A DNA stretch of 64,000 bases from Arenicola marina (GCA_964019135.1 OZ025257.1:16519971-16583970), one strand, 5' to 3'. Counted from the first letter of the stretch, positions 1-12,621 are shown. Translations and numbers: made by a program. The notes: a model not told the origin generated them from the letters alone.

Positions 1-2063
1 ATTTATGATATATATATATATGATCTGTATATGAAGTCGCGTAGCTACCAATGACGCAGAATACGCAGTGCGCGCCCACACATTTTTCAGGGGCAATTTT
101 AGACGTTTTGTTCCCAGCGGGAGTCGAACTCACGATCTCCCGATCTCAAGTCAACCACTCCACCTCATCGGTTAAAGGGGTGATCCCTCTAGCCGAGACT
201 AGTTGGAATGGTTTGACTCACTGCTACCTAGATGATATATGTGATATATATATATGATATATGCGATATATATATATATATATATATATATGATATATGC
301 GATATATATCTATATATATGTTATATATATGTATGATATATGTGATACGTACATGTATGTAGATAAATAGGCTTAGGATATGGTGGGAGGGGGATCATGG
401 TACGATATAAGGTCTTCCACACTGTGAGACTAGGATAAGTACGTATTTTCTTACGTATCTATAATGTATCCCGCGAGAACAGTATCGTAGGATTGGTGAC
501 ACATTATGCACGAAACAGAAATGTGAAATAGGCGCAGACTCAGGATCTTGAAAGAAGGCAGTGCACTTTAGGTAGGTAGTGAAATGGGGGGAGGGGGGGG
601 GGAGCGTTCCTAAAATGGCGTACATTGCTCTCTACATTGCATTCGAAAAATGTCCTCCTCGCTCAATGGCGAGGGAGGGGGGGCAATGGGGGAGGGGGGC
701 AACCCCCCCTGATCTGCCCGGGGATCCGCCAATAGACACTTCATCGTGAAGGCGAACAACACCACCTAGACAATTTGAAAGAAAAAGGTTTCAAAGTTCC
801 AAATAGGTAACCCTAAGTAAGTGTATCAGCCAAAGTCCTGAACGGAAGAGCGCCACAAGATGTCAGGGTACGAGCCCTCCACATTGTCATCCTGTCCTGT
901 AGACGGCAGCAGTAGATCGCCTGGGGCAATCCTGTGTGGTGCAGCAAGCCGTCATTCCGTTCTAAACACCTCAGCAGTCACTTCCTGGCTACCGCGGTAT
1001 TGTAGCCGGGGAGGTTTTGTGTGTGTGTGTGTTGTGTTTTCTATCAAAGGGCGCCAGCCTATACACCCTTTTCATGGCGACGACATTTCTAAGGCTGCGG
1101 ATGCGTGTCGCGGGCGCGCATTGGAGCACGGTGAGATACTACGGTAAGACGTACGGTACTGTACGTTAGGGTGAGCGCTATTTGCTACAAACTGATCGGC
1201 GTAATTAACGTTATCAACGTTAGTGTAACAGTGTAACACGTGTAACGTTAGTGTAACACGCCTGTAGACGGCGGGATACCTCCAGATCTATCAACATCTA
1301 CCTCAGCTTGCAGTGACAGATACATACACCGTGAAGCGCCGGCCGATGAACTGACTGCGCGTAAGGCTTAGCGTAACTGCACTTTAGTCAAAATCGAACG
1401 CGGTAAAACTTTCCTTCCCAGTATAGATCAGTGGCTTCGACTTTATATCGATGCGTGATAACTGCGGAAGGATACTCACAGGCTATAGCGGCGGCGAGGT
1501 TCTCCTCCATGACAGACAGGGCAACACATCACGATCGAGAGGGCTTTACAGTGACAGACGAAGCTTTGATTCTGTGTTATTTATACGCGATGTGTTGGCA
1601 AATTGATATCGATGTGTCTCTCTGGATCGTTGCAGATTGAGGGGGACAGCTTGCTCGTCCAGGACGGAAGCACAGCTGACGGCACCCCTTCTGGATTAAT
1701 AAGCCATGTGACACAGGTATAGCGAGACAGGGAGAGAATCAGAGAGACCAGAGAGAAGAGAAAAGGATAAAGTATATACGGAGGGAGAGGGAGAGAGACC
1801 CCGAGAGAGGGGAGAACGACATATATACAGCGAGAGAGATACCCCGAGAGAGGGGGAGGAAGACTAACTGATTCAGACGGCTTCATTGAAGATGGAATAT
1901 CCGGATATTATATTCGGCATTGTATCGTTTCGATGAAACAAATACCAGCGAAGTGCCAGCAATATGTCTTCTTCTGTTCTTTTGATATGTCCCTATATGT
2001 GAGTCGCCGAATAATAGAGAGTTTGACTTTATCGCGAACCACGACATCGACGTGACCATAAAT
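1..2063. other. Gene-free left flank
   Basis: This stretch has TA-rich microsatellite (about 185-345), a tRNA-like SINE remnant on the minus strand (about 90-180), a G-rich tract (585-700) and a GA-rich tract (1720-1860). One exon-like interval, 1636-1716, has a TTGCAG acceptor, a CAG|GTATAG donor and 27 open codons in phase 0, but I recognise nothing in it. It could be an untranslated 5' exon of the receptor gene that starts at 2064. No other gene is visible. Confidence 0.5.
90..180 (-). mobile_element. tRNA-derived SINE remnant
   Basis: Read on the minus strand, the interval ends in a B-box-like GAGTTCGACTCCCGC preceded by a weak A-box region (GAGGTGGAGTGGTTGACTT). This is the layout of a tRNA-derived SINE head. 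The tail is lost in the neighbouring TA repeat, and the tRNA fold is not intact. Confidence 0.45.
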
Positions 2064-5000
2064 ATGGCGGTTGCATATCTCCTCATGACCATTTCACTTC
2101 AGGTAAGAACAGTATGTTGCAAATATGATATTAAAGCAGTATATTTTGCAATAGTTATCATATATTTATACTATTCACATCACACACCCTCGTGTGAAAA
2201 CTAATCAAATATCACTTAAAGCGATATATGTAAGAAGTGCTATACAAAATGTGTTTTTTTTCTGCATAACCTGTCCCTTATATTTAGTGACTGTGTTTTT
2301 GCTTTTAGGCGAGACTGTTTACCATTAAAGACAAAATAAACGTTCCAGATATAACTGGGCCTCCCTCCCCCCCCCCCCCCCACTCTCTGTCTCTCTGTGC
2401 CTATCTCTACTTGTCTCTCCCCCTTTCTCTCTCCCTCTGACTCAGTATATATATATATACTACGGACTTTCTTATGTACCACTTACATCGTATGAAGCAG
2501 GATGTTGTAGTCTCATTAAACTTGTTCAATAGGTTTTATGGTCCTGGTAAAAAACCTTCCCTGGTATATAGGTCTAAGGGGACCGGGTTTGTTTGCTGTA
2601 AGCTGACATGTGTGGGCTATACACACCACCAGGTTGGTATATAGCCAGCGCTCGTCGCCAGCTAGCTCATGCCATGGCGGCGACGTTAGAAAAGCTAATA
2701 CATCTGTTTCTAAACACCGAGATATCAATAGACAGCCATTATTTATAACGACGCAAACATATCGATATGTTTTGATTGAATTCATAAGCAGGACACAGTG
2801 CCTGGGCGCGTATGGAGAGAGCTTGGGGCATGTGTTTGATGTGTATCGTGTTGCCGATACGCCCAACCCCCACTCCCCACCCCAACCCGCCGCGTTGTGT
2901 GCGGAAGACCCCTTTCGTTCTTCCTTCCCTCCCCCCACTACCCAACCACCAACCACTCTCGCACACAGACCGCAGTATTGGCGTGTTTACGCGAGCCGTG
3001 AATTATCAAAAGCCGTCACTTTCGATTGGTTTCCCAAACCTATAATATTTACAGATACCCCGAGTGGGGCTCTACTCGCTGGGTCAACACCGGTTGTCGC
3101 AACCGCCATCCAGGGGGCCACCACCCCCGGGTCGCCACTCCCGGGCCGCCACCCTCCCATCATGGCCGCCACGCACACCCAAAGGGTCTCCCGGCATATA
3201 TCTGCAGATATCAGGCGTTTCAGACCCGCCGATGGCATAGGTTACCCAACGTTATATGGATAGACAGAGATTATAGCGAGCCTTAAATTGACAAACGCAT
3301 TATATCCGCAGCACATGGTCTGACCTTTCCTTCAATCTCGTACAGGGCCCTGCAGTCACGTGGTCGGTCGACAGAATTAACGACAGCGTAATGTAGCTTG
3401 GATGAATGGGGGACGCGATGGGCGGGGAGGTGAGGTGGAAGATGGTGGGGGCCCGAGAGGGGGAGGAGGGGAGTGGCACATATGTTCCTGTACTTGGATT
3501 GTATTGGCTAGGGACGGCGGTTCTGGGACACGGTCAAGGTCATGACCCCATTATTGTCGCGCTCCTAGAATAATCATTGCATTGTTATCATAACCATGAC
3601 AAGTGCCCGGCGTGTGCCCGCCCAGTGCCCACCCAGTGTCGACCTAGTGCCCTTTCAGTGCCGCCCTGTGCCCGCAGTGTCCACTCAGTTCCTGCCCAGT
3701 GCCGGTTCAGTGCCCAATCAGTGCCCACTAAATACCCACTCAGTATCTGTTTAGTGCCCGCCCAGTGTCCGCAGTGTCCACTCAGTTCTCGATCAATACC
3801 CACCAATTATCAGCCTAGTACCGATCGAGTGTCTGCTCAATGTTCACTCGGTGCCCACCCTAGTAACCAACCATTGCCCACAAATGTTCACTCAGTGCCG
3901 GCCCAGTACCCACCCATTGCCCACAAATGTTCACTCAGTGCCGGCCCAGTACTCACCCATTGCCCACAAATGTTCACTCAGTGCCCGCCCAGTACTCACC
4001 CATTGCCTACAAATGTTCACTCGGTGCCCGCCCAGTACCCACCCATTGCCCACAAATTTTCACGCAGTGCCCACCCAGTACCCACCCATTGCCCACAAAT
4101 GTTCACTCGGTGCCCGCCCAGTACCCACCCATTGCCCACAAATATTCACTAAGTTCCCGCCCAGTACTCACCCATTGCCTACAAATGTTCACTAAGTGCC
4201 CGCCCAGTACTCACCCATTGCCCACAAATGTTCACTCAGTACCCGCCCAGCACTCTCAGTGCCCACAAAATGTTCACTCAGTGTCCGCCCAGCATTCACT
4301 CAGTGCCCACCAAATTTTCACTCAGTGCCCGCCCAGCACTCACTCGGTGCCCACAAAATGTTCACTCAGTGCCCACCCAGTACCCACTCAGTGCCCACAA
4401 AATGTTAACTCAGTGCCCGCCCAGCACTCACTCAGTGCCCACAAAATGTTCACTCAGTGCCCACAAAATGTTCACTCAGTGCCAGCCCAGCACTCACTCA
4501 GTGGCCACAAAATGTTCACTCAGTGCCCACAAAATGTTCACTCAGTGCCAGCCCAGCACTCACTCAGTGGCCACAAAATGTTCACTCAGTGCCCACAAAA
4601 TGGTTACTCAGTGCCCACAAAACGTTCACTCAGAGCCCGCCCAGTTCCCACTCAGTACTCACGCCATACACACACGATGCCCATCTAGTGCCCATTCCAA
4701 AACCAAACAATGCCTACTCAGTGACCGCCCAATGCCCCCCCCCCCCCCCCACTGCCCACACAGTGCCCACACTCACCCTCACCACCAGGGCGGATATTGA
4801 CGTGATGGTAACTCCAGCCGTAAGCTGTGTCATTAACAACTGATATCCAATGCCTGCCCAGTGCCCGCCCAGTGCCCGCCCACTGCCCAGCGCCCACACA
4901 ATGCTCACCCAGTGCCCGCCCAGCGCCCGCCGACTGCCCGCCCAGTGCCCCATCAGTGCCCGCCCGGTGCCCACCGTCACCACAAGGGCGGGATGCTGGG

Positions 5001-8000
5001 GTCTCCAGCCACAAGCTGTGTCAATAACAACTGACATCCAGTGGCCAGAGAGAAAGACTCGGGAGCAGCGACTGTCAACCCCAGTCAGCCGGCGTTTTGG
5101 TCGTGTTTGCTTTCTTGGAGAAGCGGGTTTTATTGGTAGAATATTGCCGCATAAAGAACCGCTTCACCGTGCGGGAGAGTGTTTTATTGGACGGGGTCGT
5201 TGTGAATCTAGTCCACGGCTGTTTTATAATGCAAATTGGGTCATAATTCTTCCTCGATTTGGTGTTAAATATCCCTCAATCACTCAAGCCCAGCTGTCGC
5301 ATAATATACTGCATAGCCGCCTACTAATGTCGATCTGTTGTCATCATTTCTACCTCTTTCTAATGACGGTGACATTTAATATATAAAATATGTTGAACAA
5401 AATATTGGCATAGCATATTAGGAAGTCATATTTTTCTTACCGGCTATCTTTAACATTGTTTGCTGGTTCCCCCTTAACTGTTAATGGGAGAATGGGGTAC
5501 ATAACTTTGACCCCCGTCATCCCAAATACAGCTTGGTCTAGTATGTTACTAGGTGATTGCATAACCAAGCTGTTAAACTGCTTACCCGACGCAAACTGTA
5601 AAACTATTAGTTTCGCTTCGTATGAATCGGTTTTAGTTAGATCCAATACTGAACACTTCCTGGACCCTACACTGTCGCACAATGATATCTTTACGTCGTC
5701 GATGAGGTGTTTGCTTTCTCACATTAAAACTACTGTGCATAGATCTTAGTTTTTCATGGTGTATTAACCAGTGAACCAAAGCTAAATGTCAACTAAAAAT
5801 ACATCCGTTACAAGCAGTACAAAACTCTACTTCGATGATGATTGGTGTCACAATGAATAGTTAGACGATATTGACTACATAGCTTTCCATGTGCCTTTTC
5901 TATCTCACTCCAGGTCTGCTGCATCGTTGCCCTTGGCACCCCAAGCCAAGGGTGTCGACTTTGTCCCCCGGGGGAGAGGGTGGTCAAGACGTGCGGTACC
6001 CATGGAGACACCCTCTGTAGCCCCTGTGGCCCGGGGACACACTCCCCGAGTTCCACGGCCTCTGAGACCTGCCTGCCCTGCTCCCTCTGTGGCGACGGGC
6101 TCTTCGAACTCCACCCTTGTAACGCCACGACCGACGTCTTCTGCGAGCTCTGCTCCTGGGTCTCAAGTCACCACAGCGAGGATTTCCGCCGGAAGTGCAC
6201 ACAGGAATACGGGGAAGCCGACCATGTGGCCACGGAACGTCAAGGACGTCTGCCGCCGCTCTCATCCGGGACAGCGCCACAAGCGCAGAACAATCCAGAT
6301 CGGAAGTTTCCATCGGCGTCAACTGTTTTTAAACTTGCACACGGAGTACATACGGACACGAAGGATCGGGCAGAGCATGGCGAGAGTAGGAATGGCGGAT
6401 CCCGAACGTCCGTCCGTCCCGAACAGACTGCGCAAGGCCTTCAGGACAAGGCGCGAGGCCAGGGTAGCCCTGCCTTATGGAAAGATGCATCAGGGTCAAA
6501 GATCAAACCTGCAAGTGATTTCCCTTCTCCCTGGTACACGAAAGATGGAGAAGCTGGTTCCTGGATACTAGAAGACATGATGCAAGGGGACCAGCCACCG
6601 GTGCCTTCCGATGAAGACAGAGTAACCGACATGAACATCGCTGGGATGGAAAGGAAACTATTCACTGAAAAACAGCCGTTGGCCGACGAAACTTATTGGC
6701 AAGGAAAGGCAACAATGGTAATAACCTTGGGCGTTCACGTCACACCGCCAGCTTAAATAACTTTACCATTTAAACAAGCGTCCTACACGTTTATTATTGG
6801 TAGACTCTCCCAACTGATCGGAAGAAGGACTAACTCTCGCCGACCGATTTAGGGAGGTGATCGGTGCAGATCTGTAAGACCGGCATATATTTGGCTGGCG
6901 CAGTACCTTCTGCACGGCCCATGTAGTCAATTAATGGGTTATAATGTTAGATTTATAATGATATCCACGCACAAATGTGAGGGCCACGAAATTGTGTGAG
7001 TGATCATCTCGTCGGCTTAAATGACGTAGCCAGAATAAATGACATCAGCATTACGAGCATAATAATATATCCTTGGAGAGCTTTTCGAAACTTGCGCCAT
7101 GAGTGGTAGCGGCTTGAGCAAAAGGGTGTGTGGGCTGGGGAGTGCTTCGGAGGCTTGACCAGAGGGTGTGATGAGGTGAAGAAATAGGTCCTCACATTTC
7201 AAGCCGCCACAGCCCCCCACCCCCCCGACCCCCACCCCACCCCTAAACGTCCGCCTACCCCCGTTGGATCCGCCTCTGATAATAATGCATGCATTTGTGG
7301 TTCCAGGTGGGGGAGGGCAGCATGACCTCCAACTATGACCACGACAGGAAAATGACGAGCTTTGATGACGACGGGAGCGGATCCGGAGAAAGTCCCGCTC
7401 CGGAAGAGGACATCCTGGGCCTCGTTCCGGACACGGACACCGACCCGATGGCTCCTGAAGACCTGGACAACGCGGGGGAGGAGGATGAGGAGGGGGAGGG
7501 GGAGGAGGATTTCTACGAGAAGGAAGAACTTTTGCCCCCATGGGGCAGCACCAACACACGGCCTCCAGAGAGTGCCGGAAGTGACGGCCAAGTACCAGAG
7601 GGAGAGAAGGGGGAAGGCCAAGACAAGAACGAGACTCCTGCGGAAGGAGGAGTCAGTAGTGACACGAACCATCCTGACATCGAGGACTATGGCACGGGCG
7701 ATAATGGGGGAAATCGCGAGGAAGTCACACCAGGTAGGCCTATATCGGTCCCATTTCAATGTGGTCACTTCCTGACTAAGTATTAAGTAGAATGGATTTT
7801 ACATTAAGTTTAAGACTCTCACATTATACATATGTAGGGATGTAGTCCCCATTCACCGGAGCAGTGCAACTAGTCGCATACTACAATAACTAAGCAGGTT
7901 CTCTGCAATTCGTTCCTCTCTCCCTTTCTCACAATTACTAAATATTCCCCCAACTGTGGAAGGTTGGTTTACGCATCATATAACAAACTCAATGAAAAAC

Positions 8001-11000
8001 ATGGTATATCCCGTGATATTAACCCTTATTAAATCTCTGTTATTAACCCTTTTCAGGTACTGGGAGCTTCGATCCATCCGATGACGTACAGGTGCAGGTA
8101 AGACACCCCGACACACACTATACAGACTATCAACTGTCAAATATTGGTTGGGCTGTTGGATACGTGAAGGGTAAATTGGGGAAAAAAAAATCCTGGACAG
8201 GTTGGATGAAACTTGCCCCCGATGCACGTGCCACGGATCGTACCCACGATCGCCAGTTAATCGCCAGTTTAGCCTGTTTACAAACTGAAAAAAGCAAGCT
8301 CCCCGGCTCTCTACTATACATTGTAAATGCGGCAAGTTCCTGTAGTATGGACGTCCAAAGAGGTCTAGTGGTTATCGCATTCGGCTTTATCGAATACGCT
8401 CCGCCGGACCTTCTACCAGAGTTTTGCCGAATGGGCTGAACAGTTTAACGTAACCCCCCCCCCCCCACCCCCCTGCATTTGCTGCGAAATGAGCAAATGA
8501 ACTTGACTTGCACCCAGTACCTCTTAATATTTTGTAATACTATTCTCGATCTGTGACCGCATTAGGTTGGTGTAGTACAGGTGATGAAGTGTATGATAGC
8601 GTAAGATAAGGGCATTCAACATGTCTGAAGTACACAAAGAATCTAGACGACGACTAAAGACCAAAAACAAATCAAGTGTTACTATTTACGGTCTCACTCA
8701 TTGAGCTGAGAGTTCTAACCATCCATCTCAATCATCAGGTAGTAATAGCACGCCAACCGGGGACGGTTAACAAAAAACACGCCATCTGAAGCAATGAATG
8801 TACAATGGCGTGCTATGTATCACACCTGAATGACCGACGTAGAGGGGGGCGAGGGGTATATATCGGGGCGGGTGGGATAACCCCTCCGAATCGCGAATCC
8901 CCAAGCAATAGGGAGAGTAATATCGAATCTCCAAGATGAGGACCGCTCAAGACGGGCGCGAAGAAAAATACCTTAAAGGTGATATCGCGAATATCAAGAA
9001 ATGTGCAGACTGCTGTTACAGTAACGGATCGCGGTAAATAGGGAAAGGGTCTTCGCGTTTAACCAGGAATTGTATGGAAAACTATCCCCAAAGACTGCCA
9101 ACGGCCAATAGCGAATCTCCAAGAATCGCGGAGATCGGAAACGGTAATCCCTCCCCTGTATACACAGGAGGTGTTAACAGTTAAGGGGTTCATTTATATC
9201 CGTGGAGTGTAGAACAGATGCTTGGGGTTACATACTGATTTATCAGATATGATAAAAACTGCCAGCATGTGGACAATAAACAGTGGGATTGTGATAATTA
9301 CCCATGACAACTGAGCTGTGCCGAACACTCGAACACTCATGGCTACCACTCGTCATTGCAGAAATGCGCGAACTTGTCGGTGATGGGTTTATTATAGTCG
9401 TTGTCACGCTAAGCCCAGACAGGTCTCGGTGAAGATGAGATACAAATCAACAATAAAAAATTAACCCATGGTCATATTGTCGTACTTATCTGGCTACCTG
9501 AGGATAAGTGGGAGAGCCCCGCGGGCTACAGCCCTACCGACTGGGGTCATAGTCCTCACGTGCATCTCTATAGGCCAACACGTGGAATTGTATGTTTCTG
9601 ATCGGGTCTTTATTGCTAACCCCAGCGCCTTACCCACCAAGGCAATTGAAGAAACAAGGCCACACATGAAAGCCACCGAAGTACAAACGCCCGCAGCCAA
9701 ATGATGCGATGATTGTCCATGTATATATGATAGAAATCGACGCGGACGAAAAACAACTTTTGAACTTTGATCGGCCTTACCTATAGTATACCTGATTACC
9801 GCATGCGTTGCCTATATCTATAACAATATATCTGTGTCTCGCTCAGTAGCGGTTGTCGACACTACAATGGATGTAGTAAAACGGATTTCCATTAAAGCCA
9901 ACCAACTGCACACTATGCATTGAGCCACACACAGTAGGATTTAAACACCATGTTGTTAAACACTGGACTGTGAATATCTGGATTATGTTTTTGTGCTTTT
10001 TCGCGAGCCACGTAGTAGGTTAGATTGAAGAAATAGCTTGCATATCGGCGCCATGCCTAACAGTACAGACGTGTCCAGCGAGGTAGGTATCTCAGCCATG
10101 TTGGCGAGTCACCCCTTACTTGGGTTGGGTATCCCAGCATCCAATGGTTTACGGAGTGCGGGCTGACCCACGCCACACCCCGAGTCTGCTGCAATCTGGC
10201 CACCGGATATGAGTCACTCACCGAGCACGGCCACCTAGCCTACATCGCATTCCCCAAGTGTTGATGAAAGAATAAAGGGAAACTGCTGGCAAAAGCCCTG
10301 CGTTATCGCTTAACTGTATAACCCTCAATCAGGGCCGGTTATAATTACATGGATTGTGGTGTACTTTTCCTGGTGTTTACAGTCGAATATCGGCTCCTAT
10401 GCGTATTTTGGTGAGCACGCCCTTCTTTTCAAAGATTTGACTTCAGTGGGTTAGCGGCAATTTTAGCTTCTAGGGCTCTAAATAGTGTGCCGTGCCAAAT
10501 CACGTCAGTTAAAATGACATATATTAAGCGAAACATCTTGATTGTTGTCTCTATGACGAAAAGAGATGAAACTAATCACGCAAATTCGATGAAAGGATGC
10601 AGCCATGTGCCCAATTAGGCCACTATTTACTTCCTACCATGGACAAGGCAGGTTCAGCTATCTTGAAGAGATTTATGGCCCAGATATGCGCTTTATCGCA
10701 CACGTTTAATTGGACACTTTAATGGCCTCTTGCTTCTGTTTTATTTTTTTGCAAGGCAACATTATCCAACTGCATTCACCGTTCTTCATAAATCGTCATT
10801 TATGTAATTGAAAACGAAAAATTTCCTTTTATGCAGTCTCAGCAAAAAAAAGCCCATCACAATTAAACGCCGTCCATTTACCTCGCTTGATTTCATTTTC
10901 ATCCTCCAAGAAACCCATCTGCCGTTTATTTCCACCCCACCGCCCGCTTGACCTAGCTTCCAACATTATGGCTGCATTTACATCAATATGACACGTATTA

Positions 11001-12092
11001 TAGGGTTGCATGACATCATTCTTCATACTTGAGCCCGCAAATGGACGTGTTTTAACAGGAGAACTCCGTCAGTGATGTGTCGGTGGTCGGCATCGTGGTG
11101 ACCGCCATCGTGGTCGGTGTCATCTGCTTCCTGGCTGGTTTCTTCGTCGTCTGGCATTACCTCAAGCGGCAACAGGAGGCCAAGGAGGTAAAGTACAGAA
11201 CACACGCCAAGGACGGTCACTGATATCTGCACACTCAGTCCATTATACACACAGGGTATATCTATATATAATTATATATGTTATGCAATTGTCATAAGAG
11301 TTATTGGCGCTCATGGCTGTCCATATATTTGTTGGAGAAGACATGTGGGAGCAATTGTCGTTAGCGATGATATATTTGCACTTACGGCTTTCCATAGTGT
11401 ATATGTAGTTGTGAAAGATATATTGATGCTCATAATGTACGGTCCATGATGTAATTTTACTGCAAGATATATGAGCATTGACTGTTGTCTCTATTGCTCA
11501 TTACTTCCCACAGGGCCATGAGGTGATCTACAACGCACGGTATGACGACAAACACTACGAGAGCCCAGACAGCTACACAGAGATGATCATCATTCACGAC
11601 GACACTCGAGAAACCACCCCCCTTACACCATCCCCCCTCTCGGGTTCTCCGAACAAACCCGTTCCGCCTCCGGTACTACCCACCGGGTACCACCAGGCCG
11701 CGGAACCAGCCTACGACGAACGCGTCCCCTTGCGAGACGCGGAGGAACCACGCTGCAGCCCCGTGGTGGAGTACCCGCCGACACGTGACGGCGTCCACCC
11801 AGTAGTCGGCGCCGGTGCTGCCACCACGTGGGGAATGGATGAAACGTTGTGGGAACCCCCCTCCAGCGCGTCAATGAACTATGGTCCCGATGAGGACGGG
11901 ATGCTGGCCTTAGCCAGTGTCTCCCCCTATCGAGGGGATTCCCCGTCCCGATATGACGTCAACGATTCCATGATGGTGTCCACACTTCCGGTTCTAGCGG
12001 AAGTAAGCAACGAGGCTCTTCACGAGGAGGAAGGTGGCTCGTCGAGACGCTCAGGCAAGGATAATCTGCTCGCTAAAAGCTCACCCCCATAG
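2064..12092 (+). CDS. TNF-receptor-superfamily-like type I membrane protein (multi-exon)
   Basis: Exons: 2064-2102, 5914-6717, 7307-7733, 8057-8097, 11059-11187, 11514-12092. Every junction agrees in phase (0, 0, 1, 0, 0), giving about 672 residues. Exon 1 (MAVAYLLMTISLQ, then GTAAGA) continues into VCCIVALG to form a signal peptide ending near residue 25. Residues 27-93 hold two cysteine-rich modules with the same spacing (C-x2-C-x9-C-x7-C-x2-C), including CRLCPPGE and DTLCSPCGPGT, typical of TNFR domains and closest in feel to p75NTR. A long stalk follows, very acidic from about residue 282 to 437. One transmembrane helix lies at about 446-469 with a basic HYLKR stop-transfer. The roughly 190-residue proline- and acid-rich tail has no death domain or TRAF motif that I recognise. 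The stop codon lies at the edge of a SINE, so the native exon may instead end at 12033 (GAAG|GTGGCT). The protein is presumably a cell-surface receptor; its ligand is unknown. The end of exon 2 and the 3' end are the least certain parts. Confidence 0.75.
3600..4705 (+). repeat. 43-44 bp minisatellite built on AGTGCCCRCC
   Basis: After an irregular start (3600-3860) the unit settles at 43 bp (CCCACAAATGTTCACTCAGT plus GCCGGCCCAGTACCCACCCATTG). From about 4240 it changes to 44 bp, with some 22 bp half units. The period is not a multiple of three, so the array passes through all frames. The long open frames over it (such as 3577-4152 and 3927-4688) exist only because the unit lacks stops. I do not call a protein here. 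Confidence 0.9.
4848..4985 (+). repeat. Decamer-like GTGCCCGCCCA repeat, second block
   Basis: A shorter, more irregular block of the same GTGCCCRCCCA motif follows about 140 bp of other sequence. A roughly 60 bp segment (GGGCGGATATTGACGTGATG... and GGGCGGGATGCTGGGGTCTC..., each followed by CCAGCC..AAGCTGTGTCA) occurs on both sides (near 4790-4855 and 4985-5042), so the block seems to have been duplicated together with its flank. Confidence 0.7.
6718..7306 (+). other. Intron 2 of the TNFR-like gene, with MITE fragment
   Basis: The donor is ATG|GTAATA and the acceptor GGTTCCAG, both phase 0. The 3' part (7200-7282) is C-rich and ends in GGATCCGCCTCTG, the terminal inverted repeat signature of the MITE family seen whole at 15411-15714 and 63204-63398. 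A transposon remnant therefore lies about 25 bp upstream of the acceptor. Confidence 0.55.
8180..8310 (-). mobile_element. Degenerate tRNA-derived SINE (same family as 51040-51174)
   Basis: The stretch TTGGATGAAACTTGC...GGATCGTACCCACGATC lines up with TTGGATAAAACTTGC...GGGTTCGAACCCACGACC near 51075-51125, in the same orientation. Both read as B box plus body on the minus strand. The A box is eroded here. Confidence 0.5.
8836..9170. repeat. Repeat family with TCGCGAATCTCCAAG subrepeats, copy 1
   Basis: The interval carries several variants of AATCGCGAATC(C/T)CCAAG and is bounded by G-rich (8840) and C-rich (9155) ends. The same words occur inverted at about 50500-50750 (CTTGGAGATTCGATATTGCT... 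and GGGCGATTCGCGATT). This suggests a dispersed non-autonomous element. Confidence 0.55.
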
Positions 12093-12621
12093 ACCAGTAG
12101 GTAGCGCGTTCGACTTTTGTGGAGTATGCGGCGGTGCGTGTTTCGAATGCCACCTATGCGAATGTTTATCGTTGTGCAGGATAAAGATCCCAAAGGGTAG
12201 GGAGTTGCACCCAGAGATATAGCTCTTTTGTACCTTGATCATTTTCCCATTACGCGACATGACCTACACAGGTTAAGGCGTCCTGATTAAATGTAACATC
12301 AATCCGGTCTATCTCACTGAAAGTCCGATAACAAATGATTATTTAATATGTCGGTTTCTTATAAACAGCCACGTGGCATTTACGACTTTAAGAACAGCAA
12401 CCGTAAAAGGCAGTATAAGTAGAAAAGATACTTATTGAGGATGTTATAGCTTTCGAAACTTCAACGCGTATTAACCTAACATGTCATGGTAACTTGATAC
12501 TGATATTGATTATGATTGAGGGTTACATCATTTATTCCTCACTGTCCATGAAATATGCTTTACTGTAACAATACATAGCAAAATGCCACACGTATATTTA
12601 CTCCGCCACTTTTGTTTCCAG
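12034..12621 (+). other. Gap between receptor exon and first anhydrase exon
   Basis: This is an intron if the two loci are one transcript, otherwise an intergenic gap that also includes the last 20 receptor codons. It holds a plus-strand SINE (about 12075-12295). I see no AATAAA; the only weak polyadenylation signal is an ATTAAA near 12286. No exon for the missing first part of the anhydrase fold (the usual W..Y...GP..W region) could be found. Confidence 0.5.
12075..12295 (+). mobile_element. tRNA-derived SINE (family 2), copy 1
   Basis: It aligns with the better copy at 14375-14620: AGTAGGTAGCGCGTTCGAC against AGTCGGTAGAGCGTTCGGC (A box), GTTTCGAATGCCACC against GGTTTGAATCCCACC (B box), then AGGATAAAGATC, and a tail ending GGTTAAGGCGTCCTGATTAAA. 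The TAG that ends the receptor frame at 12090-12092 lies in its head. Confidence 0.65.

Larger units (their letters stand above)
2103..5913 (+). other. Intron 1 of the TNFR-like gene
   Basis: This 3.8 kb intron separates the signal-peptide exon from the cysteine-rich exon. It starts GTAAGA and ends CTCACTCCAG. It contains a short C-run and CT/TA microsatellite (2360-2460), the roughly 1.3 kb GTGCCCRCC-type minisatellite, and otherwise low-information sequence. Open frames at 2610-3263 and 4850-5749 are not supported by splice signals or homology that I can see. Confidence 0.6.
8098..11058 (+). other. Intron 4 of the TNFR-like gene
   Basis: A 3 kb intron that starts GTAAGA and ends TTTTAACAG. 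It holds a degenerate minus-strand SINE (about 8180-8310), a C-run (8452-8472) and a G/C-ended repeat with TCGCGAATCTCCAAG subrepeats (8836-9170). A tRNA-like piece lies near 9560-9650. The remainder, 9700-11050, shows no coding signal. Confidence 0.5.

Noticed and set aside
1636-1716. Exon-like interval of 27 open codons
   Set aside because: Good borders but no homology and not needed for the receptor frame; mentioned only as a possible untranslated exon.
3577-4688. Long overlapping open frames with QCPPSTHPLPTNVHSV-type peptides
   Set aside because: They lie in a 43-44 bp minisatellite whose period shifts frame; openness comes from a stop-poor unit in all three frames.
8345-8410. tRNA-like GTCTAGTGGTTATCGCATTCG
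   Set aside because: No B box at the right distance and no cloverleaf.
9540-9660. Minus-strand GGTGGGTAAGGCGCTGG resembling an A box
   Set aside because: No clear B box or repeat partner in the window.
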